A DNA stretch of 64,000 bases from Polaribacter sp. Hel_I_88 (GTDB lineage: Bacteria > Bacteroidota > Bacteroidia > Flavobacteriales > Flavobacteriaceae): contig NZ_JHZZ01000001.1 of the NCBI RefSeq assembly GCF_000687935.1, positions 2,800,001 to 2,864,000 on the forward strand, read 5' to 3'. Shown one piece after another: positions 16,507 through 25,523 of the stretch. The notes below the pieces were generated by a model. The model saw only the letters and a program-made list of their open reading frames with translations. It searched no databases and was not told where the DNA came from. Within the stretch, counting starts at the first letter, position 1. Each line of letters opens with the position of its first letter. A program made the translations under genes and the position numbers.

Positions 16507-18477
16507 TTATTTTATTCCTGTTTTAAAACGGTATGCAAAAGCACTTTCTCTAACTGGTTGAATGGGTTTCATTTTTCCATTTTGTTTAATTTTTACCCAA
16601 TTTCCTTCCCAAGTAATATAATAATGAGTGTTGGGCTCTAAAGTAGGAAAGTCAGTAAAAACAATTTCTTTTTTACCTTCAAATTCGCTGTTTACATCTA
16701 AATCTTTTACCCATAAAATTTCTGGACTTCCATATTTTTGAAGTCTTATTTTTCTGTTTTTAGTATTTGCAAAACTGATTTCATTTTTAAAAACAAAACT
16801 TAATTTTTGGGTTGTAGAAACGTTATCTTCCATAAATTCTGGAGACGATTTTTCCATCATCATTTTAACTCTATCAAACCCAAAACCTCTTTTTTTGTTT
16901 CCAGTTGGCATATTCCACTCTTTGTTGTTTTCAAATCCATGTTTTTTAGTGTATTCATTCCATGCAGTTAATAACTGCTTGTATTTAATTTGATGTTTTT
17001 CATGAACATTTTCGGTTTCAGTTGGATCATTTTTTAGGTTATACAATTCAAAAGGACTGTCGTAAAAACTTACCAATTTCCAGTCTCCTTTTATAATTCC
17101 TTTAGAACGATAAAAAGTAGAAACAAAGAATTTTTCTTCTTCAAATTTTTCGTTTTTTATTAATGGTAAAAAACTTTTCCCCATCAATTCTTTTTTATCC
17201 TTTGGATATGTTGCACCTGCCAGTTCTAAAAAAGTTGGGTATAAATCCCAAATTCTAATCATTTCTTTATTAATGGAATTTTTCTTCAATTTTAAACCAT
17301 TTGGCCAGTGCATAATCATTGGAGATCTTATTGCACCTTCTCCACTTCCATGTTTGTAAGAAGAAAAAGGGGTGTTACTTAAAGCTGCCCAACCATAATT
17401 TGTTGTAAAACCAGCACCTCTATTTTCTTGGCTCCAAGGAAGCGCTTTTCTATTGGTGTGCAAACCTGCATAGCAACCACCATTATCAGAAATAAAAATA
17501 ATGAGCGTGTTTTCTAATTCGCTGTCGTTTGTATTTCCATCGTTGTTTGGATCTTTTAAAAACGATACAATTCGTCCAATATTTTCATCCATATTATCTA
17601 CCATTCCTGCATAGGCACTTCTAGATAAGGTTTCAAATTCTTTCTGAATTTCCCAAGTTTTGTTGGAGGTTTCTGGCAATAAATCCCAATCAGGAATTTC
17701 TACACCCAATTTTGGGAGTTTGGTATTTTTATCCACAATTCCCATTTTTATCATTCTTGCCAAACGATCTTCACGCAATTTGTTCCATCCATCTTTATAA
17801 ACATTTACGCCATTTTCTGGATCATAAAATTTACGCACATTTTTTTCTGGAGCATCTAAAGGACTGTGAGGTGCATTGTAGGAAACCATACTAAAAAACG
17901 GTTTGTCTTTTTTAATAGCTTCATCCATATATTTTATGGCATAATCTGTAAAATTTTTGGTTGCATAAAAATCTTTTGGCAATGCTGAATTTGGGAAAAT
18001 TTCACCATCTTCTTGCCATTTTGCATTTCCTTGTCCTGTAAAACTATTTATTTGTCCACCCGTAAAACCATAAAAATGATCGAAACCAAAATCGGTTTTT
18101 TCATTGCCAATTTTAAAATTATCCATTCCATGATTTTTACCCACTAAATTTGTGGTGTATCCATTTTTTCTTAGCTGAACAGCAATACTTTCTCCTTTTG
18201 GAAAACTTCCTTTTCCTGCTGCTTGAAATTCGATTCCAGAAATAATAGCAACTCTACTGGTAACACACATTGGTGACACATAAAACTTATTAAAACGCGC
18301 GCCATTTTCTGCTAAATTATCAATATTTGGAGTTGGTATTTCTCCACCAAAAGAGCTTACATCACTAAAACCTAAATCATCAGCAACAATTAAAATAATA
18401 TTTGGTTTTTTGTTTTGAGAAAAGCTAAATTGAGCTACTAAAACGAGCGTAAATAGAACTTTAATGTTGAAATTCAT
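16507..18477 (-). CDS. S1-family sulfatase with variant CVTSR signature
   Basis: Sulfatase of 656 aa from the start chosen at 18477 (MNFNIKVLFTLVLVAQFSFS, a good signal peptide). An in-frame ATG at 18543 would add 22 residues but lies only 6 bases from the upstream motif, so it is unlikely. KPNIILIVADDLGFSDV gives the metal site. The formylglycine signature is CVTSR at about Cys71, with Thr in the usual Pro/Ala position but Cys and Arg kept. FISDNGG is the later metal segment. About 120 C-terminal residues beyond the core sulfatase fold (QKLSFVFKNEISF...WVKIKQNG) look like an added beta domain. Divergent from the next sulfatase. Confidence 0.9.
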   Translation of the reverse strand: MNFNIKVLFTLVLVAQFSFSQNKKPNIILIVADDLGFSDVSSFGGEIPTPNIDNLAENGARFNKFYVSPMCVTSRVAIISGIEFQAAGKGSFPKGESIAVQLRKNGYTTNLVGKNHGMDNFKIGNEKTDFGFDHFYGFTGGQINSFTGQGNAKWQEDGEIFPNSALPKDFYATKNFTDYAIKYMDEAIKKDKPFFSMVSYNAPHSPLDAPEKNVRKFYDPENGVNVYKDGWNKLREDRLARMIKMGIVDKNTKLPKLGVEIPDWDLLPETSNKTWEIQKEFETLSRSAYAGMVDNMDENIGRIVSFLKDPNNDGNTNDSELENTLIIFISDNGGCYAGLHTNRKALPWSQENRGAGFTTNYGWAALSNTPFSSYKHGSGEGAIRSPMIMHWPNGLKLKKNSINKEMIRIWDLYPTFLELAGATYPKDKKELMGKSFLPLIKNEKFEEEKFFVSTFYRSKGIIKGDWKLVSFYDSPFELYNLKNDPTETENVHEKHQIKYKQLLTAWNEYTKKHGFENNKEWNMPTGNKKRGFGFDRVKMMMEKSSPEFMEDNVSTTQKLSFVFKNEISFANTKNRKIRLQKYGSPEILWVKDLDVNSEFEGKKEIVFTDFPTLEPNTHYYITWEGNWVKIKQNGKMKPIQPVRESAFAYRFKTGIK

Positions 18478-18548
18478 TTTAATATTATATGAAAAGTTAA
18501 TGTTGAAATATAATGCAATCAAAAATGATGCTAAACTTTTCAAACCAT

Positions 18549-18565
18549 ATCCTGTTGCAACCTGC
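18549..18565 (-). promoter_or_regulatory. PUL motif copy for the minus-strand sulfatase
   Basis: Minus strand reads GCAGGTTGCAACAGGAT (AGG units 10 bases apart), 72 bases from the chosen ATG at 18477. It stands back to back with the plus-strand copy 8 bases away. Confidence 0.65.
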
Positions 18566-18572
18566 TATTATA

Positions 18573-18591
18573 ACCTGCAAGTGCAGGATAC
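18573..18591 (+). promoter_or_regulatory. PUL motif copy for the plus-strand sulfatase
   Basis: ACCTGCAAGTGCAGGATAC: the ACAGGATA-like half is present, while the upstream half is inverted so that CCTGCA-AG-TGCAGG forms a near-palindrome. An exact TAnnTTTG box (TATATTTG, 18597-18604) follows at once, so here the motif would overlap the -33 region rather than lie upstream of it. Confidence 0.55.
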
Positions 18592-18641
18592 TGATTTATA
18601 TTTGCTTCAATATCTTTAAGTTTTAATTGAAAATACAATTT

Positions 18642-20126
18642 ATGAAATCTTTTACTATTCGATTTTTTGTAATAATAATTTTTGCTATTTTTTGTGTAAA
18701 TTGCAAATCTCCAAAAGAAGTAAGTGATAAAAAGGAGGTTAAAAAACCACTAAATGTTGTTTTAATTTTGATGGATGATCAAGGTTATGATACATCTATT
18801 GATGGAGTGAAAGGAATTGAAACACCAAATTTTGATAGTTTCTCAAAAGAAGGAATGCGTTTTACAAATGCGTATGCTGCTGTGCCTTCTTGCTCACCAA
18901 GCAGAAGTTCTATAAGCACAGGAATGTATCCTCATGCAAATGGGCATTGGAGAAATACAATTACACCAAGTTTATCTGATGGTGATGAAGCCTTTGGAAG
19001 AAATGCAAATAGAGTTGATAAAGTTGGGATTCATGAATACATTAAAACACTTCAAGAAGTTTTACAAGAAAACGGATTTTTCACAGCAATTACTCAGAAA
19101 TTTCACATGAGTCCACCTTGGAAATTTCCTTATTCTGATAGAAATACTGTACATAATGATCCTGAAAAGTATAAAGAAGTAATTGCAGATTTTGTAGATA
19201 AATCTGGAGATAAACCATTTTTTTTTCAAGCAAATATTTCTCCTCCTCACAGAAATTTTGACAAGCACATGAATAAGTTTCCAGAATATATGCCAGATCC
19301 TAACCAAATTGTTGTGCCAGACTATTTACCAGACACACCTTTAATGCGTGAAGATTTAAGTAAATATTATGGTTGTGTTCAGTTAGCAGATGCTTGTGCA
19401 GGTGCAATTATTGAAACACTGAAAAGAAAAGGAGAATTTGATAATACCTTAATTATTTTTACTTCAGATCAAGGACAACCTTATCATAGAGCAAAAGCAT
19501 CTGCATATGCAGAAGGTTTGCATGTGCCTTATGCAGTTGCAGGTCCAAATGTTATAAAAGGCCAAATTTCGGAAGCCTTAATTTCTCATATAGATATTAT
19601 GCCAACCATTTTAAATTTCTTGAGTTTACCAATTCCAGAAACTGTTCAAGGGAAATCGATTTTACCTGTAATTACTGGTAAACAAAATAAAGTAACTGAT
19701 AGAAATTACATTTTTGGTGAGCATAATTCTCATGGACCAGATGTAAGAGAACATTTTCCAAGTAGAGTTGTTTTTGATGGGCAATTTTATTTGATAAAAA
19801 ATTTAATGCCAAATAAATCGTATTTATTACCAGCTGATTTACGAGCCTACAAAGGATGGAGTAACAGAAGCTATGAAGCAACTGTTAAGGCAAAAGACAC
19901 ACACCCAATGCAATATAATTTACTACGAACTTTAGAAAAAGGAAGACCAGCCTTGGAGTTATATAATATGGATAATGATCCTTATCAGTTGGTTAACCTT
20001 GCTGATGATCAAAGCTTTAAGGCTAAAAAAGAAGAACTAATTTCTGCTTTAAATAAATGGAGAAAAGAAACTGGTGATGTAGTTGATAATCCACAGAAAA
20101 TAAAAACTAGAAAACTTACAAAATAG
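18642..20126 (+). CDS. S1-family sulfatase, lipoprotein
   Basis: ATG at 18642 is chosen over a TTG at 18627 because it gives a clean lipoprotein signal (MKSFTIRFFVIIIFAIFCVNC, Cys21). LNVVLILMDDQGYD is the metal-binding start and CSPSR at Cys84 the formylglycine signature, within PSCSPSRSSISTGMYPH. TSDQGQPYHRAK is the later metal segment. About 494 aa, normal for S1. Probably monocistronic or leading into the module protein at 20240, which however has its own motif copy. Expected role is desulfation of a specific position of the PUL glycan. Confidence 0.92.
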   Translation: MKSFTIRFFVIIIFAIFCVNCKSPKEVSDKKEVKKPLNVVLILMDDQGYDTSIDGVKGIETPNFDSFSKEGMRFTNAYAAVPSCSPSRSSISTGMYPHANGHWRNTITPSLSDGDEAFGRNANRVDKVGIHEYIKTLQEVLQENGFFTAITQKFHMSPPWKFPYSDRNTVHNDPEKYKEVIADFVDKSGDKPFFFQANISPPHRNFDKHMNKFPEYMPDPNQIVVPDYLPDTPLMREDLSKYYGCVQLADACAGAIIETLKRKGEFDNTLIIFTSDQGQPYHRAKASAYAEGLHVPYAVAGPNVIKGQISEALISHIDIMPTILNFLSLPIPETVQGKSILPVITGKQNKVTDRNYIFGEHNSHGPDVREHFPSRVVFDGQFYLIKNLMPNKSYLLPADLRAYKGWSNRSYEATVKAKDTHPMQYNLLRTLEKGRPALELYNMDNDPYQLVNLADDQSFKAKKEELISALNKWRKETGDVVDNPQKIKTRKLTK

Positions 20127-20168
20127 TAGTATATAATTTAATTGATGAAAATATAAATAAACCAAATA

Positions 20169-20185
20169 AGGACACTACAGGATAG
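20169..20185 (+). promoter_or_regulatory. PUL motif copy upstream of the triple-module protein
   Basis: AGGACACTACAGGATAG, AGG units 10 bases apart, with the second unit 57 bases before the ATG at 20240. Confidence 0.6.
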
Positions 20186-20239
20186 GGTATTTATAAAAAT
20201 TAAATATAATTGTTACTTTTAACACTTGAAAAAACATAT

Positions 20240-22414
20240 ATGATGAAAAAACTACTTTTTACTTTTTTTATGCTTGTATTAGCATTACAAACTTTTAATG
20301 CACAAACTATTGTTGGTTTTGAGTTTACCAATGATGATGAAGGATGGAATCGTAATCCAGCAAGATGTTCTACAGAATGGAATACTGCTGGTTATTTAGA
20401 TGCAACTACAGAAGGAATAGCAGATCCTTTCTTTTTTAATACTGCTGCAATAGCGTTTAGCACGACTAATGTTAATTTTTTAGAATTGAGTATAAAAAAC
20501 GGTACCGCAAACGGAGGTGGAAGTTTAATTCTATTAAGAACGGGTGATACAAATGTAAATATACCATTTTCTATGACTCCAAATAGTACAGATTTTGAAA
20601 CTATTTTAATTGATCTATCTGATGTTAACAATTATTCAAACAATTTACAGATAGATGATGTTAGAATAGACCCTAACAATGGTGGTGCTGCAGGTGTTAT
20701 TTCTTTCGATTATATTAGATTTGTAGAAAATCCTTCTAATGTTGTATTGGCAACTTCTGCATCTGTTGATGGTCCAGCTACAATAGATACCAATGGAATC
20801 GCTCAATTTACAACAACAGTTTCACCAAATAATGCCACTTTTAATGATGTAACATATTCTGTAGATGATGACAATATTGCTAGAATTAATGCTTCTGGGC
20901 TTTTAGTACCAAAAACAACGGGTACAGTAACAGTAACAGCAACAACTACAGATGGTTCTAATGTTAGTGATTCAAAACAAATAACAATAACACAAGGAGG
21001 AAATACAATTTTTAGCTGGGACTTTACTTCTGATGATCAAGGTTGGAATCGTGCACAAACAAGATGTACAACAACTTGGAACAATGCTGGTTATTTAGAT
21101 GTTGCTACAACTGGTGATAATGATCCATTTTTTTATAGAAATCCAAAAATTGAGTTTAATGCTAGTAACTTTAACTTTATAGAGTTAAGCGTAAAAAATG
21201 GCACTACAGATACTCAAGGAGGTGTATTTTTATTTACAAGTGTTGGTATTATTAATGTGCCAGTAACAATGACAGCTAATAGTGCAAATTTTGAAGACAT
21301 AGTAATTGACTTAGCAACTGTTAATAAGTTCGCAAACAATTTAACAATCACAGATGTAAGATTAGATCCTAACAATAGTGGTGCTGCAGGAGTTATTTCT
21401 TATGATTATGTAAGATTAGTAGGAACTCCTACAAACCCAATATTAGCAACTTCTTTATCTATTGATGGACCAAATACAATTTCTACAATTGAAGTTGCAC
21501 AAATTACATCAACGATTTCGCCAAGTAATGCTTCTTCTAAAACTTTAAGTTATTCAGTAAATGATGCAAATATTGCTACAATTAATGCTGATGGCCTCTT
21601 AGTTCCTAAAATTACTGGTACAGTAACAGTAACTTCTATAACTACAGATGGTTCTAATATTAGTGACACAAAAACAATAACAATAACACAAGGAGAAGAC
21701 ACCATTCTTGCTTTTGAATTTAACACAAATGATGAAGGTTGGAATAAAAACCCATTAAGATGCACTACTGCTTGGAATAATGCTGGGTATTTAGATGTTA
21801 CTACTGTAGGTGAAAATGATCCAAGTGTTTTTAATACAACCAAACAAGCCTTTAGTGCTGCAGGTGCTGCATTTTTAACTGTAAGCGTAAAAAATGAAAC
21901 AGCTAGTGATAATGGAACAATTATATTTTTTGTAGAAGGTGGAGGAACTAAAGCTGCACAGTTTAATATGACTCCAAATAGTACAGAATTTGAAACGATA
22001 GTGGTTGATTTACCTGCAACTGTTTCAAATTGGTCTTTTACTGATAATTTTACTGATATTAGGCTTGATGCAAATGCTGATGGGTCTGAAGGTGTTGTTT
22101 CATTCGATTATATTAGATTTACAAAGCAAGATGCTACTGCATCTGTAGAATCTCAAAAATTATTAGATGCTACTTTTATGTATCCAAATCCAGTTCGTCA
22201 AGGAAACGATGTTTTTCTAAATTTAGAAAGATTTACAAGTACTGATAAGGTTGAAATTTCTGTAAACGATATAACTGGAAAATTAATTTACTCAAAAAAA
22301 GTTTCAGGTGGTAACTCAGAGAAAATTTCTACAAATCAATTAAATACAGGTGTTTATTTAGTAAGTATAAAAAATGATAGAAGTTTTAAAACGTTTAAAA
22401 TTTTAGTAAATTAA
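20240..22414 (+). CDS. Secreted multi-module glycan-binding candidate: three beta-sandwich modules, two Big_2 domains, T9SS tail
   Basis: Start ATG at 20240 gives signal MMKKLLFTFFMLVLALQTFNAQ. Three repeats of about 140 residues follow. Each begins (E/D)F..(D/N)D(E/D)(G/Q)GWN, has a conserved (R)C(S/T)T.WN.AGYLD and ends D(V/I)R(I/L)D.N..G..GV(I/V)S(F/Y)DY(I/V)R. Bacterial Ig-like (Big_2) domains (ATSASVDGPATI..., ...TTDGSNVSDSKQITIT) separate repeats 1/2 and 2/3. The C-terminus is a T9SS type A sorting domain (MYPNPVRQGNDVFLNLER...). No catalytic domain is visible. Modules of the same general pattern occur twice in the 1499-aa G8 protein. Inferred: a surface or released glycan-binding protein with an uncharacterised carbohydrate-binding module. 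Confidence 0.8.
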   Translation: MMKKLLFTFFMLVLALQTFNAQTIVGFEFTNDDEGWNRNPARCSTEWNTAGYLDATTEGIADPFFFNTAAIAFSTTNVNFLELSIKNGTANGGGSLILLRTGDTNVNIPFSMTPNSTDFETILIDLSDVNNYSNNLQIDDVRIDPNNGGAAGVISFDYIRFVENPSNVVLATSASVDGPATIDTNGIAQFTTTVSPNNATFNDVTYSVDDDNIARINASGLLVPKTTGTVTVTATTTDGSNVSDSKQITITQGGNTIFSWDFTSDDQGWNRAQTRCTTTWNNAGYLDVATTGDNDPFFYRNPKIEFNASNFNFIELSVKNGTTDTQGGVFLFTSVGIINVPVTMTANSANFEDIVIDLATVNKFANNLTITDVRLDPNNSGAAGVISYDYVRLVGTPTNPILATSLSIDGPNTISTIEVAQITSTISPSNASSKTLSYSVNDANIATINADGLLVPKITGTVTVTSITTDGSNISDTKTITITQGEDTILAFEFNTNDEGWNKNPLRCTTAWNNAGYLDVTTVGENDPSVFNTTKQAFSAAGAAFLTVSVKNETASDNGTIIFFVEGGGTKAAQFNMTPNSTEFETIVVDLPATVSNWSFTDNFTDIRLDANADGSEGVVSFDYIRFTKQDATASVESQKLLDATFMYPNPVRQGNDVFLNLERFTSTDKVEISVNDITGKLIYSKKVSGGNSEKISTNQLNTGVYLVSIKNDRSFKTFKILVN

Positions 22415-22456
22415 AAAAAATAGACCTAAATAAATTCTATGGTTTCAGGAAGCCTT

Positions 22457-22488
22457 AAAAGAGTGTTGTATGTACAGCACTCTTTTTT
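22457..22488 (+). terminator. Rho-independent terminator
   Basis: AAAAGAGTGTTGTA pairs with TACAGCACTCTTTT (one G-U), followed by TTTTTT, 43 bases after the stop of the module protein. Confidence 0.85.
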
Positions 22489-22530
22489 ATTAAAAAACTT
22501 TTAACACACTAATATTAATTCTAAAAAAAA

Positions 22531-22550
22531 AGGATAGTACAGGACAGGAT
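22531..22550 (+). promoter_or_regulatory. PUL motif copy upstream of the long GH78
   Basis: AGGATAGTACAGGACAGGAT contains AGG at offsets 0, 10 and 15, the only copy with three units. It ends 93 bases before the ATG at 22643. Confidence 0.6.
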
Positions 22551-22581
22551 TTTTTTTAATTCTTTATATTATTGTTTACTT

Positions 22582-22604
22582 AAACCCGATAAAAATCGGG
22601 TTTT
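22582..22604 (+). promoter_or_regulatory. Hairpin in the leader of the GH78 gene
   Basis: AAACCCGAT-AAAAA-TCGGGTTTT forms a perfect short stem followed by T-rich sequence, placed between the upstream motif and the start codon. It has the form of an intrinsic terminator, so it may be an attenuator or the tail of a short leader transcript. Confidence 0.45.
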
Positions 22605-22642
22605 CCTTTTTAATAAATCTTGACATAAAATTTTTGACATCA

Positions 22643-25420
22643 ATGAATATACTTTTTAAGAAAAAAATAAATTTTTTATTTTTAGCTATTATAATGGCTT
22701 TTACAGTTTATGGAAATGATTTCCAAACGAACTTACCTTTAGAAATTCATCAATTAAGAATCGAGTACTTAGAAAATCCTGAAGGAATAGATGTTTTAAA
22801 ACCTAGATTTAGCTGGGTTTTAAAAGGTGATGGATTTAATAGACATCAATCTGCATACCAAATACACGTTAGTTTGTCTAAGAATGATATTAATAGAGGC
22901 TTTATTTGGAATAGTGGAAAAATCTCATCTAACGAAACTAATCAAATTATTTATGATGGAGCAACCTTAGTTTCTGGTAAAAAATACTTTTGGAAGGTTA
23001 CTGTTTGGGATGAAAATGACGTTTCATCTACCAGTGAAATTGCTTCTTGGTCTATGGGCAATCTTGAATTTTTAGATTGGCAAGCAGAGTATATTTCGCA
23101 CAATGTTGGTTACAATAAAAAGGATAAATACACAGAACTATATTTGCCTCCAGCAAGATATTTACGTCATTCTTTTAACATCAACAAAAAAATAAAAAGA
23201 GCAACAGCTTATACAACTGCTTTAGGAGTTTATGAGCTGCGCTTAAATGGAAATAAAGTTGGAAACGATTATTTACTGCCTGGTTGGACAGATTATAACA
23301 AACGTTTATATTATCAAACGTATGATATTACAGACCAACTTTCACAAGGAGAAAATGTGGTAGGTGCTATTATTGCAGATGGTTGGTATGCTGGTTATAT
23401 TGGCTATGCACTATTAGTAAGACTCGATAAAGTAAGAGAATTTTATGGTGTAAACCCATCTTTTATGGGGCAAATAAAAATTGAATATGAAGATGGAACA
23501 TCAGAAATAATTGCTTCTAATGATAAAACTTGGAAAGCAAATAGTGGGCCAATTTTAGAGGCAGATATCATTATGGGTGAAACCTATGATGCACGTTTAG
23601 AACACAAAAATTGGGATAAAGCTGGTTTTGATGATAGTAAATGGAGCAAACCAAAACGCTACACAATTGCAAACGGAAAATTAATGGCTTCACCAACAAC
23701 GGGTATAAAAAACCAAGAAACTATTAAACCGATTAAAATTACTGAACCAATACCAAACACGTATATTTTCGATTTAGGAAAAAACATTGCAGGAATCGTT
23801 GCTTTAAAAACACAAGGAGAAGCTGGCACTAAAATTACATTACGTTTTGGAGAAATTTTAAAAAGTGATGGAACTTTATTAACCGAAAATTTAAGGAAAG
23901 CAAGAGCTACAGACACGTATATTTTAAGTGGAAATGGCGTTGAAACTTGGGAGCCAAAATTTACCTATCATGGTTTTCAGTTTGTAGAAGTTACTGGTTT
24001 AACAAAAAAACCAACTTTAGAAACCATTACAGGCATTCAATTGAGTTCAATTACAACAGATGCAGGCACTTTCGAATCTTCAAACCCAATGAATAATACA
24101 TTGTTCAAAAATATAAAAACTACTCAGGCTGCTAATTTCGTTGATATTCCTACAGATTGCCCTCAAAGAGACGAACGTTTAGGGTGGACAGGTGATGCTC
24201 AGGTTTTTGCGAGGTCTGCAACTTATAGTGCTGATGTAGCTTCTTTTTTTACAAAATTTGCTATTGATTTAGATGATGCTCAAAGATGGTATGGAGCGTA
24301 TCCTAACTTTGCACCTTTTCCGTTCTCAAGACCAGAAGAATATTCTCCTGCTTGGATGGAAGCTGGAATTATAATTCCTTACACAATGATGCAGGTATAT
24401 GATGATACTAGAATTGTGGAATATATGTATGAAGGAATGCAGAAATTTATGGAATTTCAAGAAAAAGCAAGTAAAAACTTTTTAAGACCTGGAGCAGGTA
24501 AAAACTGGGGAGATTGGTTGTCTGTAAATGAAACCACAACTGATGATTTTATTGCTTCTGCCTATTATGGTTATGCAACAAAATTGATGTCGGATATGGC
24601 AAATGCTATTGGCAAAACAAAGGATGCTAAAAAATACACACAAGATTTTGAAAACATTAAAAAAGCATTTGTAGAAAAATATATTCTTGCTGATGGTAAA
24701 ACAACAGAAAACTCTATGACAGCTTATGCTTTAGCTCTATATTTTGATTTATATCCTGAAGATTTAGCACAAAAAGGAGCATCACTTTTATCAGAAAAAA
24801 TTAAGGAAAATAATTATAAGTTTGCAACTGGTTTTTTGGGAACTAAGCATGTAATGTTAGCTTTGTCTAAGTATGGTTTTCATGAAACTTCTTATAAATT
24901 ATTTCAACAAAAAGCGTATCCAAGTTGGGGATATTCAATAGAAAATGGAAGTACCTCTATTTGGGAACGTTGGAATAGTTTCACAAAAGATAATTCTAAA
25001 AACTCAGATTTAAATGCAGCTATGAATTCTTTTAGTCATTATGCATTTGGTTCTGTTGCAGAATGGATGTTTCAATATGCAGCAGGTATTGATACAAAAT
25101 TGAATGGTTATAGGAAAATAATTATAAAGCCAGCTATTTTAAATGAAATGAAATTTATTAACAGTAGCACAAATACTATTAATGGAACCATAACATCTAA
25201 CTGGAAAATTGATGGCAAATGTTTTTATATGATAATTGAAATTCCTGCAAATACCAATGCAATTATTCATGTTCCCACAAAAAAACCATCTAAAATAAAG
25301 CTAAATAATAAAAGCTTACAAAAGGATACAAATCACAAACTTGTTTCTGCTGATGAATACGAAACTGTTTTAGAAGTTGGTTCTGGAAAATATGTTATCA
25401 AAGCCGAATTAATAAGATAA
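22643..25420 (+). CDS. GH78 alpha-L-rhamnosidase (long form)
   Basis: Start ATG at 22643 is preferred over TTG at 22634. Signal peptide to about residue 25. Domain order: N-terminal fibronectin-like domain (PRFSWVL...YFWKVTVWDENDVS), Bac_rhamnosid_N domain (ATAYTTALGVYELRLNGNKVG...), concanavalin-like domain (YIFDLGKNIAGIVALK), the (alpha/alpha)6 catalytic domain with the hallmark DCPQRDERLGWTGDAQ (about 505-520) and TSIWERW (near 772), and a C-terminal beta domain. These are the canonical catalytic segments of GH78, which cleave terminal alpha-L-rhamnosides by inversion. 925 aa is typical for the family. Probably periplasmic, acting after SusCD import. Confidence 0.94.
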   Translation: MNILFKKKINFLFLAIIMAFTVYGNDFQTNLPLEIHQLRIEYLENPEGIDVLKPRFSWVLKGDGFNRHQSAYQIHVSLSKNDINRGFIWNSGKISSNETNQIIYDGATLVSGKKYFWKVTVWDENDVSSTSEIASWSMGNLEFLDWQAEYISHNVGYNKKDKYTELYLPPARYLRHSFNINKKIKRATAYTTALGVYELRLNGNKVGNDYLLPGWTDYNKRLYYQTYDITDQLSQGENVVGAIIADGWYAGYIGYALLVRLDKVREFYGVNPSFMGQIKIEYEDGTSEIIASNDKTWKANSGPILEADIIMGETYDARLEHKNWDKAGFDDSKWSKPKRYTIANGKLMASPTTGIKNQETIKPIKITEPIPNTYIFDLGKNIAGIVALKTQGEAGTKITLRFGEILKSDGTLLTENLRKARATDTYILSGNGVETWEPKFTYHGFQFVEVTGLTKKPTLETITGIQLSSITTDAGTFESSNPMNNTLFKNIKTTQAANFVDIPTDCPQRDERLGWTGDAQVFARSATYSADVASFFTKFAIDLDDAQRWYGAYPNFAPFPFSRPEEYSPAWMEAGIIIPYTMMQVYDDTRIVEYMYEGMQKFMEFQEKASKNFLRPGAGKNWGDWLSVNETTTDDFIASAYYGYATKLMSDMANAIGKTKDAKKYTQDFENIKKAFVEKYILADGKTTENSMTAYALALYFDLYPEDLAQKGASLLSEKIKENNYKFATGFLGTKHVMLALSKYGFHETSYKLFQQKAYPSWGYSIENGSTSIWERWNSFTKDNSKNSDLNAAMNSFSHYAFGSVAEWMFQYAAGIDTKLNGYRKIIIKPAILNEMKFINSSTNTINGTITSNWKIDGKCFYMIIEIPANTNAIIHVPTKKPSKIKLNNKSLQKDTNHKLVSADEYETVLEVGSGKYVIKAELIR

Positions 25421-25444
25421 TTCTTTTATCAAAATAATATTTTT

Positions 25445-25462
25445 ACAAGAAAGAACAGGATA
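25445..25462 (+). promoter_or_regulatory. PUL motif copy upstream of susC
   Basis: ACAAGAAAGAACAGGATA, 10-base period, 63 bases before the ATG. It differs from the copy at 37155 at only two positions. Confidence 0.65.
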
Positions 25463-25523
25463 CTATAATCTTAAAATGTTCTTAACATTGAGGTAACATT
25501 TAATCATAACCATAAATTAAATT

